Assembly (NCBI GenBank): GCA_900073065.1
Contig: FJOG01000017.1
Coordinates: forward strand, 1,050,149-1,114,148
DNA length: 64,000 nt
Source of the DNA: Phialocephala subalpina
Lineage: Eukaryota > Ascomycota > Leotiomycetes > Helotiales > Mollisiaceae
Direction: 5' to 3'
Shown piece by piece: positions 48,008-60,023 of this stretch (positions are counted from its first letter, which is position 1; each line of letters opens with the position of its first letter). The translations under genes and the position numbers were made by a program. Below the pieces are notes generated by a model, which was not told the DNA's origin, did no database searches, and worked only from the letters and a program-made list of their open reading frames with translations.

Positions 48008-49582
48008 ATGACAGAAGTTTCTTCTACTAGGTTGTACCTAGGCAACCTTCCTCGCAATGGTACGCTATCGCAATGCGACCCCCATCCCCAGGATCGCATT
48101 CAGTGTGCAGATCGAAGGGACTACTGCTAACCTTCTGATAGCCACCAAGGCGGACGTCGAAGCCCACTTCAATACCCATGGTACCGGAGAGATCACCGAG
48201 ATCAAGCTCATGAATGGCTTCGGATTCATCGAGTACAAGGATGCTATGGATGCCCGCGATGTGGTTCCCGGTATGGCCGCATAACTTCCCAAGGTTCAAC
48301 ACACACAAGCTTATACTTCTTGCAGCCTTCCATGGCTCGGACTTCATGGGCGAGCGTCTGACCGTTCAGTTTGCCCGTGGTACTCGCAATCGCGACGCCT
48401 TTGCCAATACTGAGCGTACTGCTCCTCGTCCCCGTCGCACCCCTCATCGTATGCAAATCTCTGGACTTCCAGGTGAGACCAGCTGGCAGGTCTGTACTCC
48501 CTTCCTTCTCCCGGACTTATGGATCTGAACATCTTGCTATTTGGACTCTGAACAACAATGTCTTTGGACGCCTATAATACTCAGGTCGGCTTCGACAGAG
48601 TATAACATAGTCCTGGCCAGCCACGCCCTGCTTGGCGACTAATGCTATCGCAGTGTGCTAGTGCATTTGCTTGAGCAGCCTCGGACTTGGTGGACGTCTT
48701 CATCCATTGTCTGGCCTTTCTTATCCTATGTCGACTTCTTTCTGCTATGTCCTTATTGCCCTTTGCGTATACCTGGATAGCGATCACTTTGCACAGGAAG
48801 GAGCTCAACCATAGGACCGTGTACCTTTCTCAGGACTGTTGTATAGGCTACTATTTGGATGGCAACAACCACCACCTTGGCATTTGCAGAACAACATACC
48901 TGGACAACGACTTACATGGATTCTGGATATAGGACCTGAAAGACTTCGCCCGTCAATCTAGCCTCGATGTCGTCTACTCCGAGACCGGCCGCGACCGTGA
49001 TGGCAAGGGGTCAGTATCCCGCTTCCTTCATATTTTGCTTATTGCTGACACAGTCAGAAGCTTCGTTGAATTCGAGACTGCTGCAGATCTCAAGACTGCA
49101 GTAGAAAAGCTTGATGGCCGTGAATTCAAGGGAGTCCGTGTCACCTGCGTTGCCGATGTAAGTATCAATCCTCGGGTTCCAGAGGACGTCTGCTAATATC
49201 CCAGACCCAACCCGATATTCCTCGTGACCGAGCTCGTTCCCGATCCCCTGGACCACGACGCTCTTACCCCGCCGATGACTATGACCGCCGTGGCCCCTCC
49301 CGTGGATACAGCCCTCGCCGTGACGGTTACCGCGACAGAAGCCCCCCTCGCCGTGGTTACTATGATGATGATCGTCGTGGCTACCGTTCTCCACCAAGAG
49401 CCCGTGGTCCGATCGACGACTATCCTCCTCCCCGTGGCCGCTTCGATGATCCTTATCGTCGTGACTACCCTCCTGACCCATACGCCAACGGTAGACCTCC
49501 TTATGATCGTCCTCCACCAAGAGACTATCCTCCCAGAGATCCTCCTTATGACTATGAGCGCCCACGTCCACGTTACTGGTAA
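48008..49582 (+). CDS. SRSF1-type SR splicing factor (RRM, pseudo-RRM, Arg/Tyr/Pro-rich tail)
   Basis: Nuclear pre-mRNA splicing factor. RRM1 reads LYLGNLPRNATKADVEAHF and MNGFGFIEYKDAMDARDVV. The second RRM carries SWQDLKD at residues 113-119, the signature of SRSF1-class pseudo-RRMs, followed by KGSFVEFETAADLKTAVEKL. The tail (from about 190) is rich in RS, RRG, DDY and PP. Exons: 48008-48059, 48142-48270, 48326-48489, 48933-49009, 49058-49157, 49205-49582 (299 residues). Introns are 82, 55, 443, 48 and 47 nt. The 443-nt intron splits SWQ from DLKD; retaining it gives a stop at 48528. The stop codon overlaps a good donor (TGGTAAGT), see findings. Confidence 0.93.
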
Positions 49583-50083
49583 GTTCTCCTGATGTTCGAC
49601 TACTTCCTATGCTTATCAATTCCAGATTTCGCAGGGTATGATACGTTCTCTTGTGATGGTCAAGACTGGCGGATTTCTGCATAGTGCATAACCTTCTTGA
49701 TATTGCACGACTTTCTTGATCATAATGGAACGATGATGGACACACGATTTCCTTACGCTAACGTCCGGTCGGAACTTTTCTACTAAAAACAGCAACACAT
49801 TCTCTGTCATGCGGCATGGGGATGTACAACAAGGATGGTAAGATCAATTGCGGTCATCTCATCAGATTGTACTCCTAGGAAAATGCGATTCTTTTTGCCA
49901 ATACTTTGACTGAAAATGTAGTTGTGGTTATGTCCCTCTATATTGCATGCTGAGACCTCTTACTGAAAATGGTTTGCATGAAGATGTGATTGTGATTAAG
50001 TTTCTCTACACTGCTATAACAAGCAGACCTCTCTACTCTTACGCCTCCCAATCTCGCTATACCAAAACGCCATTGATTCCAAC
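49583..50083. other. Convergent intergenic region
   Basis: 501 bp between the SR-protein stop and the NAPE-PLD-like stop. The left part is probably 3' UTR of the SR gene and may contain a 3' intron ending near 49625. Nothing else recognised. Confidence 0.5.
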
Positions 50084-51433
50084 CTAAAACTCCCTGCTCT
50101 CTCCAATATCACAAACATCAAAGACTCCCGTCTCCGGCAACCCCTTCCACTTCATCGCCTCCTTCAACAACTTCGGAGGCTCCAACACATCCTCTCCAGT
50201 CAAAACCCAAGTTCCCCAATGGATACCCATAGCTCTCTGACATTTCGTATCCAAAAATATATTCACAGAATCAAACGGATTCGCGTGCATCGAACTCATG
50301 AACGATCTTGGATCGTAGGCCCCAATTGGAATCAAACCCAAGTCAAAAGGACCTCTGAGATCTCCAATTTGCTTGAATGCTGGGCAATATGGGAGGTCTT
50401 TATACGCGTCGCCGTAGTCGTCTTCGCCGGCTGGGACCTCTGGGACGGCGCGATAGCCAGTGTCGCCGCCGAACCAGACGGACTTCCCACCCGAGGAAAC
50501 AGCCCATGAAGCCCATAGCGTATGTCCTTTGTCCAGTGGTGTTCTTGCAGAGGTATGTTGACAAGGAAGACAAGAGACACGAGCCGTGATATTCGACTCA
50601 CTGCTTTCAGGCGCCGTACTCGAAGCAGTCGAAATTCTCTTCTCCCCGGTCTTAGGAGAAAGCGTAATATCAACATCATTCCACCAATCCAATTCCTCCA
50701 CATTCTTAATCCCACATTTATGGAACCAATCTTTCAATCCTAGCCCGACTAAAAACTGTGCTTCCGGATGCGCCTTATTGATCTCGACAACTGTGGGATG
50801 GGAGAGATGGTCATAATGGCTGTGGGATATGACGACAAGGTCTACGACGGGTAGGTCTTTGATGTGGCATGGTACTGAGGTGTAGCGTTTTGGTCCCATG
50901 AATGAGAAGGGACTGCAGCGGTCTTCGAATACGGGGTCGAATAGGACTCGTAGGCCGGAGGGGAATTCGACGTAGTAGCAGGCGTGACCGAGCCATGTTG
51001 CTCGGAGGGAGGACGAGGAGGTTCGGTCTGGGAGGAATTTGGGTTCGATGACGGTCACGGTTGGAGGTGTTGTGTCAGGGCTTTTGAGGGTTCCTGTTAT
51101 TCGTCCCCTGGATCCATGTTAGCATTGGGTGTAATACGACAGAGAACAATTGACTTACCATACTATCTTCCGCAGAATCTCTGGGAAAGCCATATCTTTC
51201 CATGATTCCCAGGGATTCACGAAGCCTTTCCCTGTCTTCGAATGGTGGGGCTTGGCTTCTGCATCTTCTGGCACTGCTCCCAAATTCGAGGGACTGGTCA
51301 TAGAGACTGCGTATAAAGCTGCGGTCGTCATTCCGCCTGATATCGTCCTTGATTGAATTGCTTGAACTCTGTTCGGTCGTGATTGGCTAGAGTGAGGTTG
51401 ACGCCGGAGAAGAGCTCGGAAGAAAGAGCGCAT
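50084..51433 (-). CDS. NAPE-PLD-like metallo-beta-lactamase-fold phospholipase (FMP30 type)
   Basis: A 432-residue zinc hydrolase. Family enzymes cleave N-acylphosphatidylethanolamines; the yeast homolog Fmp30 is mitochondrial. The metal-binding motif SHSHYDH gives His187, His189, Asp191 and His192. Further ligand regions are CLPCQH, FGGDTGY and [27 protein letters not shown] and [19 protein letters not shown] are family blocks. The first 60 residues are Arg/Ser/Gln rich with few acids, consistent with a mitochondrial presequence (inference). Exons: 51159-51433 and 50084-51107 with a 51-nt intron (GTAAGTC, CTAAC, TCCAG). Confidence 0.92.
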
Positions 51434-53280
51434 TGGTCAAACGGAAGAAAAGAACGACTAGAGAGGAATTAAAGAGATAAATACCGTACAACCAGGCGCC
51501 CAATGTCAAACAATGCGTATGCATGGGCAGACGAATGCGAATTGCAGCCTTCTCCCGGATTTAAGGTTGGCTGCCCGCGGATTGTGGATGTCATAATCAT
51601 TTGGGACCGGACAACGGACTCGGCCCAACCCCACCACCGAAACGGTGGGAATGCCTCTCACAGAGTCCATATTGGCTCTTGACTGCGAGCATGAGGAGGC
51701 TGGTGATTGTGGACTCGTCATTGATGTCGGCCTTGGTGTTTGAACGAGAGGTGAGGTTCTCGCGGTCAGCACTCAATCGTCTTACCTCCGCACCCCTGGC
51801 CCTTGGAAGTGGTTACGAGTGACAACTAGCGTCCTAAATATGCGAATACGACGAGTTTGGTATCCTCGATGTCTTCACTCTCATCTTCCCTTCCGCACAC
51901 ATTTTCATCGGAATTTCGACGGATCGTCGATGTCCGTCCCGAACTGCTTATTTCTCTTTGTCTTCAAAGCTGTACCGTCAGGACAAACTCTCAAGTGCTT
52001 GGAGAAGTGCCAAATTTGAAAGTAGTCCCAAGACCGAGAACTCCTATGTGCAGTACAAAGGTTCCTTGGGCAGTTTGATTTACCTCTTTGATTTTGGAAT
52101 TGAGGTAGTGGACTCGTTGAATTTTGTTGAGCTACAAAGTCATTCGAGGGTGTCCGCATTCTGGTTCCTCCACAGAGCTGATATGATTCCGATGTCGGGC
52201 CAAATGAAATGGAACATCAAGAAATATCAACGCGCAACAGCATTGGCATTCGCTGGACTCATACAAATGGCCATTCCAACATTGGTATTTGGACACTCGT
52301 CGCTTTCTGCCATGCCGTCGAGATTCGAGAAGTGTCTCATGATGTTGAGTAGAAGAAGATGAATGCGACACTGGCACTCAAGCGCGAATTGGATTGGAAA
52401 GAGGTGGCGGGATGGATGTCTTCATTTCGAACGTGACTTCTGTTTTCATTTAATGTTGCTCCTCACTTCACATAGTGTGGGAGGAAAGGCGATATTTTGA
52501 GAAGGTGCTAGTGGTGTCGCGTCAAGTCCGAAGGTCAAATCACGCGAGTGCTCTCGTCCCAGTCCCAGGTGTCACTTCCCTTTTCGTCTAATACCTCTCT
52601 CACCGCAATTTAACGAGAACACGCATCTCGTGGTCGACGTTTTAGTATTTTGGGAAGGAGGCTCTTTCCATGACTACACTAGCGCGGCTAAAAGCCCCCC
52701 CTCGGATTCTCTTCCTTTCTCTCTCCCCTCTCTTCCGTTTCTACAATCGCACTCCATCGTCGAGCACAGAGAAAAGCTGTGCCATACGGCATCATATCAA
52801 ATCAATCATTGTCAAATGAAACGCTGGCACTGCATTCTCTCAGAATCAGATACTACCTCGCAATCAAGTGGCTGAAGGATCCCGTTGCCAGCATCCCGCA
52901 ATGGCGACCCTGACTTCCGCCATGTTACTTTGTCATCCCCAGCTTTGCAAGCATTCCTCTTCAAAGTTGTCAGCCATTGCTTGGCATACCACCGAACTCT
53001 TCTGTCTGATTGACTGCCATCTTCTTAATTCAACTTGTTGCGGGTGGCTTGCATGCATCCGATTACTGTGCTGAACCCCTGCCAGTTTGCGTGCTCCCAT
53101 ATGACGATTGCAGACGGCTTGTAATGTGCAACCTCGTGGCTTTTCAAGAACACCAGAAGATGTCGCTGGTCATGTGAATGATTAGGAGATTGTTGTCGAT
53201 TCCCGAAACTCACTTATACAACAGCTCAACCCCTCACAAATTGGCTGCTAGCCTCACCTTTCCACACACCTAACGCCACG
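51434..53280. other. Intergenic region (1.8 kb)
   Basis: Divergent flank of the NAPE-PLD-like gene on the left and of the hydrolase on the right. Many overlapping 60-130 codon frames, none with a recognisable domain. No RNA gene or repeat identified. Confidence 0.45.
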
Positions 53281-54087
53281 ATGGCCGAAGCTCCGCCAAC
53301 AACAAATGGCACCTCCCCCAAGCCAACGATAGTCCTCATCCATGGTTTATGGATGTCCCCATCCTGCTGGGAAGATTGGACAACTTTCTTCTCTTCCAAA
53401 GGCTACACCGCAATAGCACCCGGCTGGCCCGGCCTCAATAACCTCACCGTCCAAAAAAATCCGGAAAACCCCCAAAGCCCTCGAAGGTTTAACTATCGGC
53501 AAAATCATCAGCAACTACGTCAAGATAATCAAAGCCCTCCCCTCACCATCCATCATAATCGGGCACTCATTCGGCGGTCTCTTCACGCAAATCCTCCTTT
53601 CAAAGGGCCTCGGAATCGCCGGCGCAGGCCTATCTTCCGCCCAACTACCGGTGTCCTGACTTTGAAACTCAGCACCGTAAAAGCTGAATTCGGTGTCTTA
53701 GGCAATCCATTGAATTACAATAAAGCGGTCCCAATATCAGCTTCCCAATTCCACTATAATTTCGGGAACCACCTTAATGCCACCGACTCTAAGGCTTTGT
53801 ACGAGAAATACGCAATTCCCGCAGCAGGACATATTTTGTTCCAAGGCGTGTTGGGACTATTGAATAAGAAGGGTAAGGGCTCTGTGGATTTTGGGAAGAA
53901 GGATAGAGCGCCGTTGTTGCTTGTTGCGGGGACGACTGATCATGTTGTTCCGAGAGGGGTGGTGGAGGCGGAGAAGAAGCATTATGTTGGGCCGGCGGTG
54001 ATGGAGTACAAGGTTTTTGAAGGGAGGACGCATGGTATTGTGAACCAGGCGGGGTGGGAGGAGGTAGCTGATTTTGCTTTAAAGTAA
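53281..54087 (+). pseudogene. Alpha/beta hydrolase with two compensating frameshifts (pseudogene or assembly error)
   Basis: The 5' part (PTIVLIHGLWMSPSCWEDW, TAIAPGWPGL) and 3' part (KAEFGVLGNPLNYNKAVP, LLLVAGTTDHVVP, EGRTHGIVNQAGWEEV) are clearly one alpha/beta hydrolase with the catalytic Asp and His. Between about 53460 and 53640 the open frame is nonsense, and the true sequence lies in another frame: RKTPKALEGLTIGKII followed by the nucleophile elbow IIIGHSFGGLFTQILL (Ser codon at 53567-53569). One extra A in the run of seven at 53453-53459 and one missing C in the run at 53640-53642 would explain both shifts. As written the protein lacks its catalytic Ser. Two single-base homopolymer changes in a gene otherwise intact suggest sequencing error. 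Family substrate unknown; no targeting signal seen. Confidence 0.8.
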
Positions 54088-54870
54088 GTGGAGGAGAAGA
54101 TTAAGGTCTGATGTGTACTTCGTAGCGTATACCCTGTTGCTGTGTTTTCGAGTTATTCTTTGAGAGATGGAAGTTAATGGTAATACCTACCTCGGGGCGG
54201 ATGAAGAAATTCTCATGTTCGTTTTAATGTCCGTTTTCATCTTGAATACCTTCTTGGAAATCTGAGCTCGTTTCAAATTTGGGATGCGTATAAATTTCGA
54301 TGTCTGGCTAAATGAAGACTGTCACGGACTTCGCAATGCTTTCACCTGATCCAGACAGCGACCAACTGTTAAAAGTTGGTCTCATCGAATTTGAGGAAAC
54401 AGCAAGTCAACACTTATCTTTCGAGGGGGTGAGCTTTGGGCAATAAAATCTTCACTTTACTTGAAAAGCGCAATGACAAAATCAGTGCAGGAAACTTCGC
54501 AAGTAGATACTTCCATCCAAGTTTGTATTTTCACAACTTTCGAGAGTCCTAAGCAGCACAGAAAATTCATCTCAATTTGATGTTCGTAACTTCGTAAGAG
54601 CAATATAATACAAAAAGCCAGCAATTGCAGTGACAAACATAATGCCCATCTTGTACACCAGACGTTGTTAGGACCACGGTCCAAATGCAAACATTGGGTA
54701 TCTTCCACCATCAACCCAAACTCCTTCAAAAGTTGAATATGTAAAGAAACAATCTTGTACTGTAGAACATTGTGCTCGACCCTATATAAAAGAAGAGAGA
54801 CATATGCAAATGCTCCAACGCCATTCGTATCCTGTCTTGGTCACATGTAGGTATATATAAAACAAACATT
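54088..54870. other. Convergent intergenic region
   Basis: 783 bp between the hydrolase and the ankyrin-gene stop. AT-rich; no supported feature. Confidence 0.5.
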
Positions 54871-57800
54871 CTAGAAGCCGGGACGCTGGAAGTCCCAGTT
54901 TGGGACATAGTTGTTGTTTTGAAGGCCATCGAAGACCACGTCTTCTACGTCGGACTCGAAAGTATCAGGGAGTGTTGAATCCATCGTTGGGAAGTTTGGC
55001 TGGAATTCCATCTCATTTACCCACGAGTTGGTGAGTGTGTTGGCCTGAGAACTGTAGCCTTGAAAATCGTAGGCGTTCGGGTTTGCACTTGTTGTGGATA
55101 ACTGGTTGCTCATTGTTCCTGCAATGGTGCCTCGTTNNNNNNNNNNNNNNNNNNNNNNNNNNNNNNNNNNNNNNNNNNNNNNNNNNNNNNNNNNNNNNNN
55201 NNNNNNNNNNNNNNNNNNNNNNNNNNNNNNNNNNNNNNNNNNNNNNNNNNNNNNNNNNNNNNNNNNNNNNNNNNNNNNNNNNNNNNNNNNNNNNNNNNNN
55301 NNNNNNNNNNNNNNNNNNNNNNNNNNNNNNNNNNNNNNNNNNNNNNNNNNNNNNNNNNNNNNNNNNNNNNNNNNNNNNNNNNNNNNNNNNNNNNNNNNNN
55401 NNNNNNNNNNNNNNNNNNNNNNNNNNNNNNNNNNNNNNNNNNNNNNNNNNNNNNNNNNNNNNNNNNNNNNNNNNNNNNNNNNNNNNNNNNNNNNNNNNNN
55501 NNNNNNNNNNNNNNNNNNNNNNNNNNNNNNNNNNNNNNNNNNNNNNNNNNNNNNNNNNNNNNNNNNNNNNNNNNNNNNNNNNNTGTTGGAAGGCATGGCA
55601 AGACCATTTGCAAAGGTCGAAGGGTTGATGCCATGTCGCCGTGTATCCATTGAGTTCATTTGTCGTGATTGAGCGAAGCCATTCTGTCCCGGCAGTGTTT
55701 GTTGATTCATCCCGAATGGCATCTCGGGTTTCGAAGTCGGGATTGGAGGTGGTGGCCTAGATGGGACCATGCGTCCTTGTGAAAATGATGCACCAGCATC
55801 AAAAGAGTCAAGTACGTATGCCATACGGCCGCCCGGAAGTAGCTCCCACCGACCAGCTCGTGGATCATATCCTGGCAGAGCTGGAATACCCAATGCTCCT
55901 TCTGGAGGGAAGTATGAATTCCAGAGCTGTGTATTTGGTCGTTGTACTTGAGAGGTAGTTGTCGGTCGAGGTGCCTGTCCTGCTTGCTGGTCCGATACGT
56001 CGTTCCAATAGTTTACGAGATTAGGAACATGTAGTGTAGGGATTCGCTGGGGAGAGGCTGGTCGATGGGACATGTTTGATTCTTGAAAGACAAGTGGTCT
56101 GTGATGTACAGGATCATGACTTTGTCCGACATTTCCACCTTGCTGTTGATCATTAGACGGTGGAGGGAAAGCGGTTGCGGTACTCAAGCTTTCAGGGCCT
56201 GATGCGGCACCCTGAGATGATGTTGTTGGTCCCAGCCGAGCTCCAATGTTGGCGGTGGATGTCTTGTTCGCTTTCGGGGCTGCCGGCTTACCTTTAGGAC
56301 ATTCCTTGGCTTCTTTCGCTTCAGCATGTGATCGAATTATGTTTCTGCATGCACCGATGGCGAAGTATTTCTGGCTGGTGGTAGCATTCCTCTCTGCTGC
56401 GCGACTAAAAGCGGAAAGTGATTTTCCGTCATAGGCCTTCGCGTTCACATCTGCACCAAATTCTAGGAGCACTTCGCAAGCAGGCACATTGCCAAGAGTA
56501 AGGGCAACTTCCAAAGCAGTTTCTCGACGTGAATTGCGAGCTCTGACTATGCATTGAGCTGTGGCTTTTGGGCCGCACTCTTGAAGCAAGGTCCGAATTC
56601 GTGCCGCTATTTCGTGGTCTGTGGGTCCTGCTAATTTCAATTCGAGAAACAGATCAGTCTCTTGTCGACCTGGTTTTAAGTGTTGAGACTGGACTTGGGT
56701 CGATTGTGACTGAGACTGAGATAAGTCCGACATATATTGACCATAGAAGAACGGATCAGACTCTTCCCGGGCTTTTGACTCGATAGAGAGGCGTCGTGAA
56801 GATCTTCGGGATGAAATCCGAGAGGCAGCAGACATAACACTTTGAACGGAGAATCGAGACCTCGTTAAGCCATATTTCACGAAGGCAATGAATCCGCGCC
56901 CAACACCCATTTCATCTTCCACGTCGGCAATTGTAACTTTGGGCGCATTAGATCTATCTGGCTCTTCCTGCACTGGCTCGAGAGTGCTAACTCTGGGATG
57001 GGATGGAGCATTTGCAGTCGATGTAGGATGTGCGTATTGCTGAGAGGCTCCTTGCCCAAGAGAGGCAGTAGAGTGCTGCTTCGAGAGTTTTTGGAAGGTG
57101 GCATGCGTAACTTCATCAAATTCAGAAGGGGCACGGCGCTTTGTGCCTGTGTTGGGGACCGCTTGTGGCAGTTCGTTACTTCCCGCTTCAGGTGACGCTT
57201 GTATTCCAACACCAGTTCGTGGAACCTCGTCACTTGAGATATGTGGTTGGATAGTATAGTGTGATTCAGGAGTGAGCACTGAGGATCCGAAGTCTGCCGG
57301 GGATGTTCCTTCGAAGGTCAATTGAGGCGTAGGTATGTCTGCCGCTATTGTCGGAGCTGAAAGAGCTGAGGGAGGATCTTCCCAGGAAAGCTTAGGTATT
57401 TGAGGAAGGCTGGAAAGTCCCTGAGTATCGGAAGATGCATCTGGCAGTCTTGATTGTCGCTTCTGGTATGCCTCGAAAGCAATCTTTATTTGCTCCCTCT
57501 GCTTCTTTCTAGCAAGTGGGTTGCTCAGAATTTTATGAGGCTTTATCTCGGTCATCTCGTGCCAATGGGTTCTGCAGGTCGATTTTCTGCAAGAGAGGTT
57601 GATTAGTCTTCGCACTTTTGTAGAGAGCTACGAACCTTACCCCGGGGTAAATGCTGGACGGCTGGGTTCCCCAGGTTCAGCAGGCACTTCAAGTTCTTCC
57701 ATAGCAATTGCGATGTACTTCCATGGAACATTGGCCTTCGCAACAAGTCGGAAGAGCTTCCTCTCCTGTGACGGTGTCCACTCCAATGCTGGTTTGCCCA

Positions 57801-57876
57801 CCTTTTTGGCATTCGTTTGGCTGGCATCTATGGGTTCGTTGAATCTCCAAGGCCTGTGCAATGAGTGTGGCGCCAT
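54871..57876 (-). CDS. SANT-like / ankyrin-repeat protein, interrupted by an assembly gap
   Basis: About 983 residues if the gap length is right. Exon 1 (57641-57876) starts MAPHSLHRPWRF and contains a Myb/SANT-like motif EWTPSQERKLFRLVAKANVP followed by WKYIAIAMEEL. A 54-nt intron leads to exon 2 (54871-57586). That begins CRTHWHEM, then disordered Ser/Pro/Gln sequence, a helical charged region, and at least one or two ankyrin repeats (RRETALEVALTLGNVPACEV, LLEFGADVNAKAYDG, about residues 455-520). A low-complexity Asn/Gln/Pro tail follows. Residues corresponding to 55137-55583 are unknown. I do not know a named ortholog; a chromatin or transcription-related role is only a guess from the SANT-like start. 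Confidence 0.72.
55137..55583. other. Assembly gap (447 N)
   Basis: An unresolved run of N inside the ankyrin gene. 447 is a multiple of three, so the reading frame appears continuous across it, which supports the estimated size if it was measured rather than arbitrary. Confidence 0.98.
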
Positions 57877-58898
57877 GATGATCGAAGGATTGCACAAGGG
57901 ATGAAGAGAGAAGCTGAGAAATGACTATATGTGAAGAGAAATGGAAGAACAAATGGAGAAGAGCTTCACCGTGTCACGGTGGCAGACTTACACAGATTGC
58001 AACGACGTTGCCTTGCGAGGTGGGCGAACTACAAGCTGTCGGCATGATGGGCAGGTGGGAAGATGGCTAATACTTTCCCATATGCATGAAAGTCTAGATA
58101 CTCCTGGCCAATTGGGAAAGGGTGTGTCGGTCAGTCTTGGACTCGGTGTAGAAATGGCTTTTGTCAGACTTCGGAAAGTTCAAATATTCGGGAAAACAGA
58201 CTCGGGACGCCTTAGGCTTGTTTGAGCTAGAGGGAAACCTTCAGAGCCTCAAAGTGTGTCTGCTGCTGAAATTTAAGATTAATTGACCACCACCCACCAA
58301 GACATTCTCGCCACCACTGACGTGGACCATCCCTAAGCCAGCTCTAACGATCATTCATGCTAGACATTTTGGTCCCTGGGACCTGCATACACGAAGTCGT
58401 GCTCGCCGTCGATCCGTTATCTCCACACAGACGCAATCATCTGAGCACTCACAGGCTGTCAAATCTGAGTCGGATCATGGCTATGAAACAGGGCAACGCC
58501 CGACGAAACTGGCATGGCTCGTTTCCGTGTCCCCCCCTATTTCGCTTATTGCCCCAAGTCTTAAAGCATAGCTTTCCCACGACTAATGCGAAGCCATGTC
58601 CGCCTTACTTACTGAATAATGCAACCCTCGAGTTCATGCACTTTTGCTTGGGGTTTGTAAACTTTTCAAAGATGACTGCAAAGTTGCCGTTGTGTTCTTG
58701 AACTCGCCATCGTGTTCAGAAAGTTCAGAAACAATGGTCTCTTGTGGCCTGTCCATAGGCCTACTATAAGTAGTATGTATCGTATCTCTTCTTTGATTTG
58801 GCAATTCGTGACTTTGAGGCATCCAAGTGTTGAGTATCCATTTCGTAGTAGAGATTTTGCTTTTCATTCAACACCAGGCTATCCGGATCAGGCAACGA
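57877..58898. promoter_or_regulatory. Divergent intergenic region between the ankyrin gene and the C2H2 factor
   Basis: 1.0 kb between outward-facing ATGs. Only overlapping short frames without domains. Likely two promoters. Confidence 0.45.
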
Positions 58899-59733
58899 TG
58901 TCCTCAGGCAACCTCTGTTCGGATATCCTTATTCGAGAGTTGAGTGGCCTTCCCAAGTAAGCTCGATTGATTTCTATCTATGTACTATTCACTAACGTCC
59001 CACTACAAGTCACCTGTTTTTTGAGAATCCACCATTTGCTCGAAGCAGAGATAGTTCACAAGACCATCACGAAGTGGCCACTTCCTTCTCCACAACCCTT
59101 TCGGAGCCTCCCAATATCGATTGGTACAGCATCAATGCCTGGAACTACGACAACACTGCCCATGTCGGACAACCTACCGGCGGCGATACCACACCCACCA
59201 CCGATATCTCAGAGACCTGGAGCGCCAATGCCTCGAGCTATTCCAATCAAGGCTGCTGTTCACCAATGTCTTCAGGAACCCCCATGAGTTGGGGCTTCAA
59301 TCACAATTGTACCATGCGACATCCCCAAGTCTCTTCTCCCCCCTTCATTCCGCGCTCATTCACCAGCCTCGACACCAATGTCACTTCCGCTCAAATTCAA
59401 TATCCGTCCTATCTCCCACCACATCACCTATACGCTGGATATATCCACGCCGCTTCACATGACAGTGTCGACAACGCCTCTCCAACCCGCCCAAGACGAG
59501 TATCGGACTCCACACCACTACCACTACCACCACCAAAGCCCAAGATCCACCGTTGTCCTAGATGTGAGCGGATCTTCGCCCGACCACCTGACCTTCAGCG
59601 CCATATCGACGGTGTTCACCTCCGCGTACGACACCACTGTCACGAGGCAGGATGCGGCAACAATCATGGGAAGGGGTATTGCCGTCTAGAGAAGTTGAGG
59701 AAGCATGTGTTAGATGTGCATGGTCATTTCTAA
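58899..59733 (+). CDS. C2H2 zinc-finger protein (probable transcription factor)
   Basis: Two exons (58899-58957, 59010-59733; 52-nt intron with a CTAAC-type branch) give 260 residues. The spliced N terminus reads MSSGNLCSDILIRELSGLPN then HLFFENPPFARSRD, which a single-frame reading misses because the second exon has no ATG near its start. The middle is Ser/Thr/Pro rich. The C terminus has one classical finger (HRCPRCERIFARPPDLQRHI followed by DGVH) and an adjacent atypical one (HHCHEAGCGNNHGKGYCRLE then KLRKHVLDVH). This paired C-terminal arrangement is common in fungal C2H2 factors. Target genes unknown. Confidence 0.82.
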
Positions 59734-60023
59734 GCTATTGGGAAGGCTGAAGGCGCTCAATCTGTTGGCTCCAGAGCCCAGTCTGACCTTAAAGAGAGCG
59801 CTTGAATCCTGTGTACATTACCTATTACAATTCATGAACCTAGTTGTGACATTCGACAACGATCTGCTTTCTCTTACGGTGGCGTTGCAATGCCACCACT
59901 GATGCATCCACGCAAGTCGGAAATTCTTCCCACGTAGCCCAGGTGGTCTCCTCGAATCTGTCGTATTGCGGCCAGGGGACGGCCTGCGGCGTGCGACAAA
60001 AGTTTTGCCGTTGCCACTTTTAG

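Noticed and set aside
50440..50590. Possible intron inside the NAPE-PLD-like gene (GTGAGT near 50600)
   Set aside because: Removing it would delete the conserved CLPCQH metal-ligand region, and the frame is open, so I kept it as coding.
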